Of a stretch of DNA of 64,000 bases, positions 39,892 through 50,641 are shown piece by piece. The translations under genes and the position numbers were made by a program. Location of the stretch: the NCBI RefSeq assembly GCF_030812995.1, contig NZ_JAUSTT010000023.1, positions 27,630-91,629 on the forward strand, read 5' to 3'. Within the stretch, counting starts at the first letter, position 1. Every line of letters starts with the position of its first letter. The notes below the pieces were generated by a model that was not told where the DNA came from, ran no database searches, and saw nothing but the letters and a program-made list of their open reading frames with translations. This DNA is from Bacillus chungangensis. Its GTDB lineage: Bacteria > Bacillota > Bacilli > Bacillales > Bacillaceae_C.

Positions 39892-40763
39892 TCGGTTCAT
39901 CATCATTAAAGGTATTTGAAGTCCTTCGCTGGGCTTCTTCTTTTTTAGTGGAGCGTGGCAGAGATTACAATGCAGGAGAACTATTGTTGCAGCACTTGCT
40001 GGATAAAAATCGGTCGCAGCTTTTAGCAAGTCTGCAAGAGCCTGTCGATGTACAAATACAAAAACGCTTTGAAAAAGCAGTAAAACAGCATGCAGCAGGA
40101 AAGCCTGTTCAATATATCATTGGGCATGAAATATTTTATGGCCGCCGTTTTCTTGTGAACGAACATGTTTTAATTCCCCGTCCAGAAACAGAAGAATTAG
40201 TATTGGGCACACTGCAAAGAATACAAACGGCCCGCCAAACAAAGTTGAACCAGAAGCTAGTAGATGTAGGAACAGGAAGCGGGATTATTGCAGTGACAAT
40301 GAAATTAGAGAATCCTTCTTTGCAAGTAACAGCAACCGATATTTCTTCACAAGCACTCGAAATTGCAAAGAAAAATGCTTCTCAATTGCAAGCAGATGTC
40401 ACGTTTTATCAAGGAGATTTATGTATACCGCTCATCGATAGAAAAGAAACATTCGATATCGTGCTATCAAACCCTCCCTATATTCCCAAAGGTGATGCAA
40501 AGCTGCTCTCAACTGTCGTGAAGGATCATGAACCACCTCAAGCTTTATTCGGTGGAGAGGATGGTTTGCTTTATTATCGCAGGATAGCAGACCAGCTTCC
40601 TGAAATCATAAAGGACAATGGATTGATTGTCTTTGAAATTGGAGCAGACCAGGGGAAACAGGTAGAGGCAATGCTCAAAGCTGTTTTTCCAAATAGCAGC
40701 ATTGAAATAGTTCAGGATATCAATGGAAAAGATCGTTTTATTTTTTGTCAACTATTGATGTAA
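39888..40763 (+). CDS. prmC: Release factor glutamine methyltransferase
   Basis: SAM-dependent N5-glutamine methyltransferase for the GGQ of RF1 and RF2. 291 residues: an N-terminal helical domain, then the Rossmann domain with [11 protein letters not shown] and the NPPYIPK motif that binds the glutamine amide. ATG overlaps the prfA stop (ATGA). Confidence 0.95.
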   Translation: MIGSSSLKVFEVLRWASSFLVERGRDYNAGELLLQHLLDKNRSQLLASLQEPVDVQIQKRFEKAVKQHAAGKPVQYIIGHEIFYGRRFLVNEHVLIPRPETEELVLGTLQRIQTARQTKLNQKLVDVGTGSGIIAVTMKLENPSLQVTATDISSQALEIAKKNASQLQADVTFYQGDLCIPLIDRKETFDIVLSNPPYIPKGDAKLLSTVVKDHEPPQALFGGEDGLLYYRRIADQLPEIIKDNGLIVFEIGADQGKQVEAMLKAVFPNSSIEIVQDINGKDRFIFCQLLM

Positions 40764-40791
40764 TCCTAGTTAGGAAACTGTTTCCCATTTT

Positions 40792-40828
40792 TACCACCTC
40801 CTCTTACAAGCAGAGCGGGTGGTATTTC
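40792..40828 (+). terminator. Probable terminator of prfA-prmC
   Basis: TACCACC (40792-40798) pairs with GGTGGTA (40818-40824), with CTCT/AGAG pairing inside and a weak T-tail. Confidence 0.6.
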
Positions 40829-40928
40829 CATTCATCTTGTCCTCTACTGTTAAAGCATACTTTTAGATTGCTAGTTTAGAATCCTGTTTTTTTGGCGACA
40901 CTGTCTATCAAAGGGGACGGTGATAGAA

Positions 40929-41600
40929 ATGAAACAAAAATGGATCGTTTGCATATATCTAATTGTGCTGTCTTTAACAGCAATCTTTCAACTATCTTAT
41001 CCAGAAAAAGAAACAGCTATTGCTGCTGAAACTACAATGATACCAGAGGAAGCAATTCGTTTGAGGATTCTTGCCAATAGTGATAGCAGCGAAGACCAAC
41101 ATTTAAAACAAATGGTTAGAGATGCCGTGAACATACAGATAACAAAATGGGTTGAATCCCTAACTTCAATCGAAGATGCTCGAGATGTGATCCAGGCCAA
41201 TTTATCTGAACTGGAAGCAATTGCTCAACAGATTGTGGCTAGCGAAGGAAAAGATCAAGCAGTCCACATTGTCTTTGATAAGGTTTTATTTCCGACAAAG
41301 CTTTATGGTCAATATATTTATCCTGCTGGAGAATACGAAGCAGTCGTGATTACATTAGGTGAAGGAAAAGGTGCTAACTGGTGGTGTGTATTATTTCCAC
41401 CGCTCTGCTTTTTAGATATTTCAAATGGTGAATCATTAGGCCCTGGTTTTGGAGAGATGAATGACGTAGAATCACCTGCTGTTGAATCTGAACAAGAAGA
41501 AAAGGTTGTGGATAAAAAAACGAAAGCACCACTGTATGTTGAAGAGGAACCTGTCAAAGTGACTTTTTTTCTAAAAGATTTATTTAGTAAATTGTTTTAA
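40929..41600 (+). CDS. spoIIR: Stage II sporulation protein R
   Basis: Forespore-made secreted signal that activates the SpoIIGA protease, so that pro-sigma-E is processed in the mother cell. 223 residues with an N-terminal hydrophobic signal (about residues 5-22) and the family core IPEEAIRLRILANSDSSEDQ and YPAGEYEAVVITLGEGKGANWWCVLFPPLCF. The tail is variable and acidic. ATG 40929 follows GGTGAT; GTG 40920 would lack a ribosome site. Confidence 0.95.
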   Translation: MKQKWIVCIYLIVLSLTAIFQLSYPEKETAIAAETTMIPEEAIRLRILANSDSSEDQHLKQMVRDAVNIQITKWVESLTSIEDARDVIQANLSELEAIAQQIVASEGKDQAVHIVFDKVLFPTKLYGQYIYPAGEYEAVVITLGEGKGANWWCVLFPPLCFLDISNGESLGPGFGEMNDVESPAVESEQEEKVVDKKTKAPLYVEEEPVKVTFFLKDLFSKLF

Positions 41601-41800
41601 TGATTTTTCTTATGTTAGCAGCGTTTTTTAAAGGCTCCTTTTATTCAAATGAATGAACGAGAGTTGCTACAATGAACAATGTTTCGTCTTCAAAGTGGAT
41701 ATCTATAAAAAAGATTTTTGCAAGACTCTTCTAATCCATCACTTTCATTCATATAACTTGATAGAGACAGAAATAGACAAAGGAAGTGAGGATGTTTAAG

Positions 41801-42244
41801 ATGGAAAAGACGATTCGGAACGCAACAACAGCAGATTTTGAAAGGGTAAAGGAATTTCTGGAAGCAAAAGAATTATCAACAATCGGCTTGGAAAACGCAC
41901 TTGATCATTTTTTGCTTATTGAAACAGAAGGCCGTTTAGTAGGTACGATAGGAATAGAGGTACAAGGCAGCTGTGGTCTATTAAGATCTTTTGTTACTAG
42001 ACTTCCAATCCAATCAGCAGATGTCATCGCAATGCTAGGTTATATTCAGGAACTTGCCTTTAAAAAAGGAATCTACACGCTATATCTAGCAACGAATCAT
42101 AAAGATCTGCTGCCAGTTTTTCAACAGTTTGGTTTCAACGAAATATTAAAAGAACAATTGTCTAGCACTTTTGCGGATTTTCCACACGGAAAGCACTTAT
42201 TGTCGGTCAATGATGTGCATATATTACAATCAACAATAAAATGA
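41801..42244 (+). CDS. ywlB: GNAT family acetyltransferase (YwlB)
   Basis: 147-residue GNAT-fold protein with a degenerate acetyl-CoA region (LLRSFVTRLPIQSADVIAMLG) and the typical late LYLATNHKDLLPVFQQFGF. Substrate not known; some relatives are annotated ArsN-like. ATG 41801 lies 9 nt after GTGAGG; ATG 41792 or GTG 41786 are alternatives. Position between spoIIR and ywlC matches B. subtilis ywlB. Confidence 0.82.
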   Translation: MEKTIRNATTADFERVKEFLEAKELSTIGLENALDHFLLIETEGRLVGTIGIEVQGSCGLLRSFVTRLPIQSADVIAMLGYIQELAFKKGIYTLYLATNHKDLLPVFQQFGFNEILKEQLSSTFADFPHGKHLLSVNDVHILQSTIK

Positions 42245-42260
42245 TGTATCATCAAATTAA

Positions 42261-42314
42261 TTTTCCACATAATTGTCCACAATCAAAAAATGCTTATCCA
42301 CTTGATGTGGATAA
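42261..42314. promoter_or_regulatory. DnaA-box cluster between ywlB and ywlC
   Basis: Four 9-mers: TTTTCCACA (42261), TTGTCCACA (42273), TTATCCACT (42294) and, on the minus strand, a perfect TTATCCACA (42306-42314). The last two also form a hairpin GCTTATCCAC/GTGGATAAGC that could double as a terminator. The ywlB-ywlC gap is one of the DnaA-binding clusters reported in B. subtilis, as I recall it. Confidence 0.75.
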
Positions 42315-42624
42315 GCTTATTTATTCAATGTCATATCGATAGGATGAAAAGATGTTATAATAACATAAAGTGAATCGAAATAGTAAAAGTCATTGTAGTA
42401 CTATGATCATGAACGTGTATAAAAAGGAACAGAAAAATAGCCATCAAACATAGAGAACTGATTGTGTTTCCTTTTTTTTTACTTCGCTCAAGTTGTTCAG
42501 AATCCTTCTAATTTGACATGCTTAAACAAATAAAAAGAGTGCAAGTCGATCTACTTGCAACTGGATGTGAGGAATAAGCTTATTACTAACAATTGTTAAA
42601 AAGATAGAAAATTGGTGAAGAAGA

Positions 42625-43686
42625 ATGGAAACTAAAAAATGGATTGTGGATATAGATGTGGATAAAAAAAATAGTTATCAACAGTTGAAGGAAGCAGCTC
42701 ATTATCTTCAACGTAATGAGGTGATTGCTTTTCCAACGGAAACAGTTTATGGATTAGGAGCAAATGCGACTTCAGATGCAGCAGTCGCAAAAATATTTGC
42801 TGCAAAGGGCCGGCCCAGTGATAATCCATTAATTGTACACATTGCTGAGTTAGGTCAATTGCTAGAGGCAGTAGAAATGGTTTCAGACAAAGCGCAGAAA
42901 TTGATAGAAGCCTTTTGGCCAGGACCACTTACGATTATTTTTAAGAAAAAAGATGGTATTTTCTCTTCATTAGTCACTGCGGGATTAGATACAGTTGCGA
43001 TCAGAATGCCAGACCATCCGTTAGCAATTGCACTTATAAGAGCAGCAGGGCTGCCCATTGCTGCTCCAAGCGCCAATTGTTCAGGAAAACCAAGTCCAAC
43101 GACTGCCCATCATGTATGGGAAGATCTCCAAGGGCGTATTGCCGGAATAGTAGACGGTGGTGAAACAGGAGTTGGCCTTGAATCCACGGTATTAGATTGT
43201 ACCTCTGGAGAGTTCCCAATTATTTTGCGTCCAGGAGGCATCACAAAGGAAGCAATTGAAAGGGTGATTGGTAAAGTACAGTTAGATCCAGCAATGATGA
43301 ATGAAAAACAGACTCCGAAATCACCTGGTATGAAATATACACATTATGCACCCAATGTGCCTATGTATTTAATGGCTGGCAACTGGGAGAAATATAATGA
43401 ACTTATTAAACAAAAAAGACAAGCAGGATTAAAGGTAGGTATTTTAGCAACAGCAGAAACATCTAAGTATTATGATGCAGACCTAGTTCTTTCTTGTGGT
43501 GAGCGGAATCACTTACATACTGTAGCTCATTGTTTGTATGATACATTACGAGATTTCAATAAATCCAATGTTGATGTGATATTTGCTGAAACATTCCCTA
43601 AAGACGGTGTAGGAGCCGCCATTATGAATCGACTTGAAAAAGCAGCTGGACATCGTTGGCTAGAGTCTGATCCACGAAATAATTAA
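42625..43686 (+). CDS. ywlC: L-threonylcarbamoyladenylate synthase (TsaC/Sua5)
   Basis: Makes threonylcarbamoyl-AMP from threonine, bicarbonate and ATP for t6A37 in tRNAs. 353 residues: YrdC domain (AFPTETVYGLGANATS, KIFAAKGRPSDNPLIVHI, SANCSGKPSPT) and a C-terminal Sua5 domain after the linker KSPGMKYTHYAPNVP. The start lies about 0.3 kb after the DnaA-box cluster. Confidence 0.94.
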   Translation: METKKWIVDIDVDKKNSYQQLKEAAHYLQRNEVIAFPTETVYGLGANATSDAAVAKIFAAKGRPSDNPLIVHIAELGQLLEAVEMVSDKAQKLIEAFWPGPLTIIFKKKDGIFSSLVTAGLDTVAIRMPDHPLAIALIRAAGLPIAAPSANCSGKPSPTTAHHVWEDLQGRIAGIVDGGETGVGLESTVLDCTSGEFPIILRPGGITKEAIERVIGKVQLDPAMMNEKQTPKSPGMKYTHYAPNVPMYLMAGNWEKYNELIKQKRQAGLKVGILATAETSKYYDADLVLSCGERNHLHTVAHCLYDTLRDFNKSNVDVIFAETFPKDGVGAAIMNRLEKAAGHRWLESDPRNN

Positions 43687-43712
43687 AATAAATAAAAGCA
43701 GCACTAATAGTT

Positions 43713-43744
43713 AACACCGTTCGTCCTTGCGAACGGTGTTTTAT
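43713..43744 (+). terminator. ywlC terminator
   Basis: The 11-bp stem AACACCGTTCG (43713-43723) with CGAACGGTGTT (43730-43740) ends in TTTTATTA. Confidence 0.9.
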
Positions 43745-44018
43745 TACGTATCTAACTGTCAAGCAAATATAGGAATCGTAAAAACTAAGGTCCTTTGGAA
43801 ATCTCACATTTGACTTCTTTCTTCTTTTCTAATAAATGTTCAATCGACATTACTCGAAGAAATCGCGGTTTTACTATAAAAATCTCTGTATGGAGGGAGA
43901 GAAATTCACGGCTGATGGTAACTTAGCTTAAATGTAAACAACAAACGAGAAACTATATTCTAAAATACTTGAGACACGCATAAGTTTTAAGGGAGCAAGT
44001 CCAAAGGGGGAGATGCAA
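43745..44018. other. Leader region of mntP
   Basis: No gene. A manganese (yybP-ykoY) riboswitch, common before mntP, was looked for and not recognised. Confidence 0.4.
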
Positions 44019-44573
44019 ATGGCAGCTATTTTCGGTGAATTATTAACATTAATATTGATGGCAACAGCACTGGGAATGGATGCCTTTTCGATTGGACTTG
44101 GAATGGGAATGTATAAGCTTCGCTTGAAACGAATTTTTTTAATTGGGCTAATTGTAGGTTTATTTCATGTTTGTATGCCATTGTTAGGAATTATAACTGG
44201 AAAATTTTTGACAACAGCTTTTGGAGTGATAGCTGGATATATTGGCGGTGGACTTTTAGTTATCTTAGGATTACAGATGCTATTCTCTAGTTTTAGAACG
44301 AAAGAGAACCATGTTATTTCTCCAATAGGCTGGGGAGTTATCTTGTTTGCTATTAGTGTAAGTTTAGATAGTTTTTCGGTTGGGATGACGCTGGGCATCT
44401 TTGGAGCTCGAACAGCAGTTGCATTAATTTGCTTTGGGGCAGTAGCAGCAACGCTGACTTGGAGCGGACTACTGATTGGGAAAAAAGCTCAACGTGTACT
44501 TGGGGCTTATAGTGAGGCTCTTGGTGGAAGTATCCTACTCACTTTTGGAATCACATTATTGATTCCCCTCTGA
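44019..44573 (+). CDS. mntP: Manganese efflux pump MntP family
   Basis: 184-residue membrane protein with six helices in two repeats. Each repeat has the conserved acidic signature: ALGMDAFSIGLGMGM in helix 1 and SVSLDSFSVGMTLGI in helix 4. Exports Mn(II) to prevent toxicity. ATG 44019 lies 6 nt after AGGGGGAG; the ATG at 44013 abuts that site. Equivalent to B. subtilis ywlD/mntP. Confidence 0.9.
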   Translation: MAAIFGELLTLILMATALGMDAFSIGLGMGMYKLRLKRIFLIGLIVGLFHVCMPLLGIITGKFLTTAFGVIAGYIGGGLLVILGLQMLFSSFRTKENHVISPIGWGVILFAISVSLDSFSVGMTLGIFGARTAVALICFGAVAATLTWSGLLIGKKAQRVLGAYSEALGGSILLTFGITLLIPL

Positions 44574-44934
44574 GCAATGATATCATTTCATTTCATTCCA
44601 TTCTCTCTTTTCTTCACCTCTTTTTCACCACCATGAAGAGTATGTCTTCAATTGCACTAAAGGCATTCATTTTTTCATTCTCCGATTACTTCCTTCAATC
44701 ATTTTTTCTTGATATTGTATGTAAAGTGACGAATAATATAAGTAAGGAGATAGTACTAGTTTTCTTTAGCGCAGTTTTTTAGAAGAATATTGATAAACAG
44801 GCTTTTAATCAGATCAATAGGGGTTTTGGCTTATTTTTCAAAATTTTAGCGCAGTTTTAATTGCAGCTCGTTACAAACAACGATGATATTCCTCAAACGA
44901 TTGCTTCCTTTCATGAAGAATGAAACATAAACTG
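44574..44934. other. Intergenic region mntP/ywlE, left part
   Basis: AT-rich. Contains a 14-bp direct repeat TTTAGCGCAGTTTT at 44765 and 44845. No gene supported. Confidence 0.45.
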
Positions 44935-45094
44935 TTTATCCCACATCTAACTGGCAGTAAGCCCTCACCTCGGGGAGTAAGAGGAATCGAAGAAGTCTAG
45001 GTAGGGATAACTGTAAGTCAAATGTCCGATTGGTTCAACTAACCATCAGTGGGGGATGAGAGAACCCCCCCCACTGATGGAAGTTTCACTTCAT
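44935..45094 (+). repeat. TTTAT-flanked repeat, copy 7 (short, no internal module)
   Basis: TTTATCCCACATCTAACTGG at the left, CCATCAGTGGGGG/CCCCCCACTGATGG at the right, and terminal TTCAT instead of TTTAT. Organised exactly like copy 6. Confidence 0.82.
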
Positions 45095-45231
45095 CATGGC
45101 CTGTATGTAAGGAATTGATGCGGTTCTTATCGTCTTCTATTAAGAAATCTTCCAGAAGGCATTTTATGCTTTCTAAAACACTATCTACTTTATTTAACTT
45201 CCACTATAATAGGTAAAAAGGAGGGTGGCAG

Positions 45232-45672
45232 GTGAAAATCCTTTTTGTCTGTACAGGAAATACTTGCAGAAGTCCATTGGCGGAAGCAATTTTAAAACAA
45301 AAAGCAAATCCAAAAATTCACTCTGTTCAATCAGCAGGGATTTTTGCTGTAAACGGAGAGAATGCTTCTGATCAAGCAATTGCTGTTTTAAAGGAGCATA
45401 CTATAGAGCATTTGCATCGATCAAAAATGTTATCAAAAGAGGATGTAGAGTGGGCAACATATATTTTTACGATGACAGCAATGCATAAAGAGCACATTAT
45501 TAGCCAAATCCCGCAAGCAGCAGATAAAACCTATACATTAAAAGAATTTGTCTATGGAAATTCTGTAAACAACTTGGATGTTTCCGATCCATTTGGCGGG
45601 AATCTAGATGTTTATCGCAAGACCTATTCTGAGTTAAAGGAGTTAATTGAACTGATGTTAAAAAAGTTATAA
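45232..45672 (+). CDS. ywlE: Protein-arginine phosphatase
   Basis: Low-molecular-weight phosphatase fold that removes phosphate from arginines marked by McsB for ClpCP. 146 residues with P-loop CTGNTCRS: C7 nucleophile, R13, and T11, the residue that confers phospho-arginine preference. General acid is D119 in DPFGGN. GTG 45232 follows AAGGAGGG; TATAAT at 45205-45210 is a likely -10. Confidence 0.94.
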   Translation: MKILFVCTGNTCRSPLAEAILKQKANPKIHSVQSAGIFAVNGENASDQAIAVLKEHTIEHLHRSKMLSKEDVEWATYIFTMTAMHKEHIISQIPQAADKTYTLKEFVYGNSVNNLDVSDPFGGNLDVYRKTYSELKELIELMLKKL

Positions 45673-45942
45673 ATAGGGGCAATATTTAAGGGACTTGCAG
45701 AGGGGGCAGGTTTAGAGCACGCACTGGTTCAATGTGAGCCTTGGAGGTTTTGCGATGTGAATGCTTCAATGGAAATCTTTCGCCATTGATGATATTTTAC
45801 AACCGAGAGAAAAGAAGCTTCGTATATGTGTATGAAAAACCCAGATATTCTTAGCGGCCGTGTGCTTAGGGGAAAAAACTAACTCAACTAGATTCTTTGC
45901 ATACAGAAATCGATTTATAATAAAAGAAAGTGGGGTTTATAG

Positions 45943-47232
45943 ATGGGGGAAAAACAACGCTATAAATTCGGACTGAGAAAGAAACTAGTTGTTTTCACGA
46001 CATTATTAGCAATCATTACTTATTCAACAAGTGCGTTTTATATTTACTATTTGTATCCTCATTATTTTGCAAAGCAAAATTATATTGTTTTTACGATCAT
46101 AACACTCATGCTTGGAATTATCTGGTCTGGTATTTTAGCTTTTCTTGCTGCTGGATTTTTAACAAAACCGTTAGAGCGCTTACAAAAGGCCGCTTTAGAA
46201 GCAAGTCATGGCGATATTAAACAAGATGTACAAATTCCTCAATCAGATGATGAAATTCGAGCGCTTGGTATGGCTTTCAATACAATGCTTGGGAATCTTC
46301 GTGATATCGTGCTTAAAATTGAGGATAACTTTCATCAAACGAACAGTAGTGTTTTGTCTATTTCTGATGAATCTGTCAAAGCTTCTCAACAAGCTGAAAA
46401 TATTGCAACAACGATTAATGAGATCGCTTTAGGCGCAGAAACATCTGCAGTTGCTATTCAATCAACAGCTGAGTCTGTAGAGGACATTATTCGCATTGCA
46501 GAGGAAGTACAGGAAAAAGCGAAGGCGTCAGAAACCATCTCAGGGGAGATGCTCGACGATTTAGAAGAAAGCAAAGAAGTGATCGCCTCTCTTATTAGAG
46601 GTATCGAAAGATTGGCAAATGAAAACCAACATTCACTGCAAGCTGTTCATCGCTTGGAAGAGGATACGAAAAAAGTAGAGAAAATTATTGAATTAGTAGG
46701 AGATATATCTAATCAAACTAACTTATTAGCATTGAATGCTTCTATTGAAGCGGCTCGAGCAGGAGAACATGGAAAAGGTTTTGCTGTAGTAGCAGAAGAG
46801 GTTCGAAACTTGGCAGATGAAAGCGCCAATGCAGTACAAGAAATATCTGAACGCTTACAGAACATTCAACAGCATGTTAAAAGTGTTGTTGTCCACATTA
46901 CAAGTCAAGTTGATACAGCAAACCATGAGGTGAAGAAGGGAACAACAACAAATCGAGTGATGGAGGACATGGGGCAAACTATTCATCAAGTAGCCGATGC
47001 TGTGAAACATATTTCTGTACTTGTCGATAATCAAATGGCTAGTGTCCAAGAAACGTCACAGCAGTCGCAAGAAGTAGCTGCAATTGCCGAGGAAACTTCT
47101 GCAGGAGCTGAAGAAGTAACAGAAGCAACAAAAGCCCAAGCACATGTGATCGAGAATGTAGAAGCCATTGCCAATGAACTGAAAATACAAGCTGGAAACC
47201 TTAAAACAACAATTGCTCGCTTTCATGTGTAG
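45943..47232 (+). CDS. Methyl-accepting chemotaxis protein without extracellular sensor domain
   Basis: 429 residues. TM1 (about 15-36) and TM2 (about 46-70) are separated by only about ten residues, so no ligand-binding domain is outside. A HAMP domain ([22 protein letters not shown]) leads into a long coiled-coil signalling domain, with the hairpin tip [46 protein letters not shown] sequence around residues 245-290. It should signal to CheA-CheW and may sense membrane state or act with another protein. No partner gene is adjacent. Confidence 0.92.
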   Translation: MGEKQRYKFGLRKKLVVFTTLLAIITYSTSAFYIYYLYPHYFAKQNYIVFTIITLMLGIIWSGILAFLAAGFLTKPLERLQKAALEASHGDIKQDVQIPQSDDEIRALGMAFNTMLGNLRDIVLKIEDNFHQTNSSVLSISDESVKASQQAENIATTINEIALGAETSAVAIQSTAESVEDIIRIAEEVQEKAKASETISGEMLDDLEESKEVIASLIRGIERLANENQHSLQAVHRLEEDTKKVEKIIELVGDISNQTNLLALNASIEAARAGEHGKGFAVVAEEVRNLADESANAVQEISERLQNIQQHVKSVVVHITSQVDTANHEVKKGTTTNRVMEDMGQTIHQVADAVKHISVLVDNQMASVQETSQQSQEVAAIAEETSAGAEEVTEATKAQAHVIENVEAIANELKIQAGNLKTTIARFHV

Positions 47233-47566
47233 TTTTCTTTATTTTAGTTGCGAGAAGTTGCCCACCTCTAAGGTGGAGTTGTAATGAATTTCTTTATTTC
47301 TTATGGTATCATCAATCTATAAGAAAAATGGATGAAATTAGACAGTAATAAAGTCTAACGCATTTACTTTAGTTAAGTAGAATCATGATCGCGATAACAT
47401 CCTTATTATCTTTAGTTTATATCCAAAATCTGCATGATCGAAGTTCATCAATGCTTATAAAAGTGCAAGTTCCAAACTAATAAAACGTGATTTGCCATCG
47501 TTAAGAGCAACTTTGGAAAGAAATGTGTAGGAACAACCTTTAAAATAGAATTGGAGGATCAACAAA
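47233..47566. other. Intergenic region mcp/rpiB
   Basis: A small CCACCT/AGGTGG hairpin (about 47262-47276) may terminate the mcp transcript. Otherwise nothing recognised. Confidence 0.4.
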
Positions 47567-48016
47567 ATGAAAGTAGCATTAGCTTCAGACCATGGAGGAA
47601 TCCGACTTCGCGAAGAAATTAGAGTACTATTAGAAGAATTACAAATAGAATACGAAGACTTTGGTTGTGATTGCGAAGACTCAGTCGACTATCCAGATTT
47701 TGCTTTTCCAGTAGCTGAAAGGGTAGCGAGCGGAGAGTTTGATCGTGGCATCCTGATTTGCGGCACTGGAATAGGGATGAGCATTTCTGCTAATAAAGTC
47801 AAAGGCATTCGTTGTGCACTTGTTCACGATGTCTTTAGTGCGAAGGCTACTCGCCAACATAATAATAGCAACATTTTAGCAATGGGAGAACGTGTCATTG
47901 GACCGGGATTAGCACGTGAAATTGCTACTGCATGGCTGATTTCAGACTATGAGGGCGGCAGACATGAACGTCGAGTAGGAAAAATTGGAGAATATGAAGG
48001 CAATAGGACATACTAA
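47567..48016 (+). CDS. rpiB: Ribose-5-phosphate isomerase B
   Basis: Interconverts ribose-5-phosphate and ribulose-5-phosphate. 149 residues with DHGG near the N terminus (phosphate-binding), nucleophilic C65 in [18 protein letters not shown] and the [13 protein letters not shown] motif. The ATG follows GGAGGATC. Equivalent to B. subtilis ywlF; it precedes ywlG. Confidence 0.94.
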   Translation: MKVALASDHGGIRLREEIRVLLEELQIEYEDFGCDCEDSVDYPDFAFPVAERVASGEFDRGILICGTGIGMSISANKVKGIRCALVHDVFSAKATRQHNNSNILAMGERVIGPGLAREIATAWLISDYEGGRHERRVGKIGEYEGNRTY

Positions 48017-48063
48017 GAGTGTTTCATAACAATCTTGTTACACGCAGGAGGTGTAATAGACCG

Positions 48064-48642
48064 TTGACATTACAAATTGAGCAATGGCGGAAACAGCTTT
48101 CTTTAGTACTTCAAGAGTTCAGTTCACAAGTCTCATTTGATAAAGAAACGGTGATGGTGATAGGCTGTTCTACCTCTGAAGTGGTAGGAGAAAGAATCGG
48201 GACGGCTGGTACGCTTAAAGTGGCAAAAATGATTTTCGATGAATTGAAGGCTTTTGCAGAAGAACATCAAGTGAAGCTTGCGTTTCAATGTTGTGAACAT
48301 CTTAATCGTGCATTAGTCATTGAGAAAGAGACCGCAGCACTAAAGGATCTAGAAGAAGTAGCGGTGATCCCTGTTCAAACAGCGGGCGGAGCACTTGCAG
48401 CTTATGCTTATGAGCATCTAAGAAATCCAGTTGTTGTTGAATATATAAAAGCAGATGCAGGTATCGATATCGGTGATACTTTTATAGGCATGCATCTAAA
48501 GCATGTAGCTGTTCCTGTGCGTGTTTCCATAAAAGATATTGGTGATGCTCATGTGACACTTGTGAAGACGAGGCCGAAATTAATCGGCGGAGCACGCGCT
48601 GTCTATGAACAGACAGAAGCAACGAATTCATGTTCTTCATAG
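48064..48642 (+). CDS. ywlG: TIGR01440 family protein (YwlG)
   Basis: 192-residue protein of the TIGR01440/YwlG family of unknown function. Conserved stretches: [46 protein letters not shown] and GGARAVYE. The TTG at 48064 lies about 10 nt after CAGGAGGTG and aligns with the family N terminus; the ATG frame opening at 48019 runs through that ribosome site. Confidence 0.87.
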   Translation: MTLQIEQWRKQLSLVLQEFSSQVSFDKETVMVIGCSTSEVVGERIGTAGTLKVAKMIFDELKAFAEEHQVKLAFQCCEHLNRALVIEKETAALKDLEEVAVIPVQTAGGALAAYAYEHLRNPVVVEYIKADAGIDIGDTFIGMHLKHVAVPVRVSIKDIGDAHVTLVKTRPKLIGGARAVYEQTEATNSCSS

Positions 48643-48660
48643 TTCGATTATTTTTTTAGT

Positions 48661-48692
48661 AAGACCCCTTGTCGTTACAGAGGGGTCTTTTC
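48661..48692 (+). terminator. ywlG terminator
   Basis: AAGACCCCT (48661-48669) pairs with AGGGGTCTT (48681-48689), followed by T residues. Confidence 0.88.
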
Positions 48693-49037
48693 AGTTTGCT
48701 ATGTATATTTGTTTTCTATTCAAAGGGGATAGTTTTCGAAAAACACGAACAATGTATGCGCTTACCCGATTAAATATTCACCAAAATGCGATTTAACCTT
48801 TGTTGAACATTAGGAAACGTGCTAAAATGAAATAAGAATTTTCAATATAAGAGTGTGTATTCAAAAATTTGTTAAATGAAATGCAACTAGATCTACAATT
48901 GAAAATGATAGGGTATTCGTCGTTGTTATCTGCCCTGCATTTTCACGAAAACTAGCCTATTTTTCAGCCATCTTTTTGAATAAACCTCTATAGCTTTTCA
49001 TCACGTTGATAGTCACTGACGAAATGGAGGATTTAAA
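48693..49037. other. Leader region of glyA
   Basis: No gene. PurR boxes are expected for glyA in Bacillus, but no convincing pair was seen. Confidence 0.4.
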
Positions 49038-50279
49038 ATGAGCAAAATAAGGGAACAAGATAAAGCAGTCTACGAAGCAATACAGCATGAGCTGCATCGC
49101 CAACGGGCCAAGATCGAATTAATCGCTTCTGAAAACTTTGTAAGTGAGGCTGTGATGGAAGCGCAAGGATCGGTTTTAACGAACAAATATGCGGAAGGGT
49201 ACCCTAGACGCCGTTATTATGGGGGCTGTGAATATGTTGATATCGTTGAAGATTTAGCGCGCGACCGTGCAAAAGAAATTTTTGGCGCTGAACATGCCAA
49301 CGTACAGCCGCACTCTGGTGCTCAAGCGAACATGGCAGTCTATTACACAATATTGGAGCATGGAGATACGGTTCTTGGTATGAATCTTTCACATGGAGGG
49401 CATTTAACACACGGCAGTCCAGTTAATTTTAGCGGCGTCCAATACCGCTTTGTAGAATACGGTGTTGATCAAGAAACGCAATACATCGATTATGACGATG
49501 TGATGGAAAAGGCACGCATACATAAACCAAAGTTGATTGTTGCAGGAGCAAGTGCTTATCCTCGAGAAATAGACTTTAGAAAATTCCGGGAAATTGCAGA
49601 TGAAGTCGGTGCTTATTTCATGGTTGATATGGCTCATATAGCAGGATTGGTTGCAGCAGGGCTCCATCCAAATCCAGTACCGTATGCTGATTTTGTTACG
49701 ACAACAACACATAAAACACTGCGTGGTCCTCGCGGCGGAATGATTTTATGCAAGGAGGAGTATGCAAAGAAGATCGATAAAGCGATTTTCCCTGGTATTC
49801 AAGGTGGACCTCTAATGCATGTGATTGCAGCTAAAGCAATTGCATTAGGGGAAGTATTAGAAGACAGTTTTAAATCTTATGCAAAGCAAGTAATTGAAAA
49901 TGCTAAACATCTTGGTGAATGCTTAATTCGAGAAGGCATCCAACTCGTATCAGGTGGAACAGACAATCATTTACTGCTTCTGGACGTTCGCTCACTTCAC
50001 TTAACTGGTAAAGTGGCAGAGCATGTTCTGGACGAAGTAGGAATTACCGTTAATAAGAACACGATTCCTTTTGACCCAGAAAGCCCGTTTGTTACAAGCG
50101 GTATCAGAATTGGTACGCCTGCTGTCACCTCACGCGGCTTCGGTAAAGAAGAAATGGAAGAAATTGCATCGATTATCGCATATACTTTAAAAAATCACGA
50201 TAATCAAGAAGCACTAGAAGTAGCGAAACAACGTGTTACAGATTTAACAGCGAAATTTGAGTTGTATAAAGACATGTAA
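49038..50279 (+). CDS. glyA: Serine hydroxymethyltransferase
   Basis: PLP enzyme converting serine and tetrahydrofolate to glycine and methylene-tetrahydrofolate. 413 residues with ASENF at the N terminus, [25 protein letters not shown] and the PLP-lysine motif [15 protein letters not shown]. The ATG at 49038 follows TGGAGG. Ends at a strong terminator. Confidence 0.97.
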   Translation: MSKIREQDKAVYEAIQHELHRQRAKIELIASENFVSEAVMEAQGSVLTNKYAEGYPRRRYYGGCEYVDIVEDLARDRAKEIFGAEHANVQPHSGAQANMAVYYTILEHGDTVLGMNLSHGGHLTHGSPVNFSGVQYRFVEYGVDQETQYIDYDDVMEKARIHKPKLIVAGASAYPREIDFRKFREIADEVGAYFMVDMAHIAGLVAAGLHPNPVPYADFVTTTTHKTLRGPRGGMILCKEEYAKKIDKAIFPGIQGGPLMHVIAAKAIALGEVLEDSFKSYAKQVIENAKHLGECLIREGIQLVSGGTDNHLLLLDVRSLHLTGKVAEHVLDEVGITVNKNTIPFDPESPFVTSGIRIGTPAVTSRGFGKEEMEEIASIIAYTLKNHDNQEALEVAKQRVTDLTAKFELYKDM

Positions 50280-50305
50280 TAAAAAACACAAATGACCGAG
50301 AAGCA

Positions 50306-50341
50306 GCCCTGATGAGAAGATTCTTGCATCAGGGTTTTTTT
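50306..50341 (+). terminator. glyA terminator
   Basis: CCCTGATG (50306-50313) pairs with CATCAGGG (50326-50333), followed by seven T. Confidence 0.92.
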
Positions 50342-50429
50342 AAAAACAATGAATCGTGTCAGGTTCTATAACAGCAGCAAAGGTATATAATCTTTTCCAG
50401 CAGCAGCGTAAGCACATGAAGACGGTTTC

Positions 50430-50641
50430 TTTATCCCACATCCAACCAGCAGCAAGCCCGCTCACCTTAAAAGGAGAGGAATCAATAGGACTCGGTAGGG
50501 ATAACTGAAAGTGATAGTCAGTTTAGTTCGATCCTGCACGATCAAAAATGCTCTCTTTTTTCGAGAACGTTCACGTTTTAGCTTTGAGGTTTTCTGTATG
50601 GGAGATGAGAGAAAATCTCACTGATGGAAGTTTCACATTAT
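50430..50641 (+). repeat. Diverged TTTAT repeat, copy 8 (one internal module)
   Basis: Starts TTTATCCCACATCCAACCAG and ends CTGATGGAAGTTTCACATTAT. The interior keeps a CTCTTTTTTCGAGAACG trace of one module. More mutated than copies 2-4. Confidence 0.7.

Noticed and set aside
43745..44018. Manganese riboswitch before mntP
   Set aside because: The conserved yybP-ykoY loop sequences were not found.
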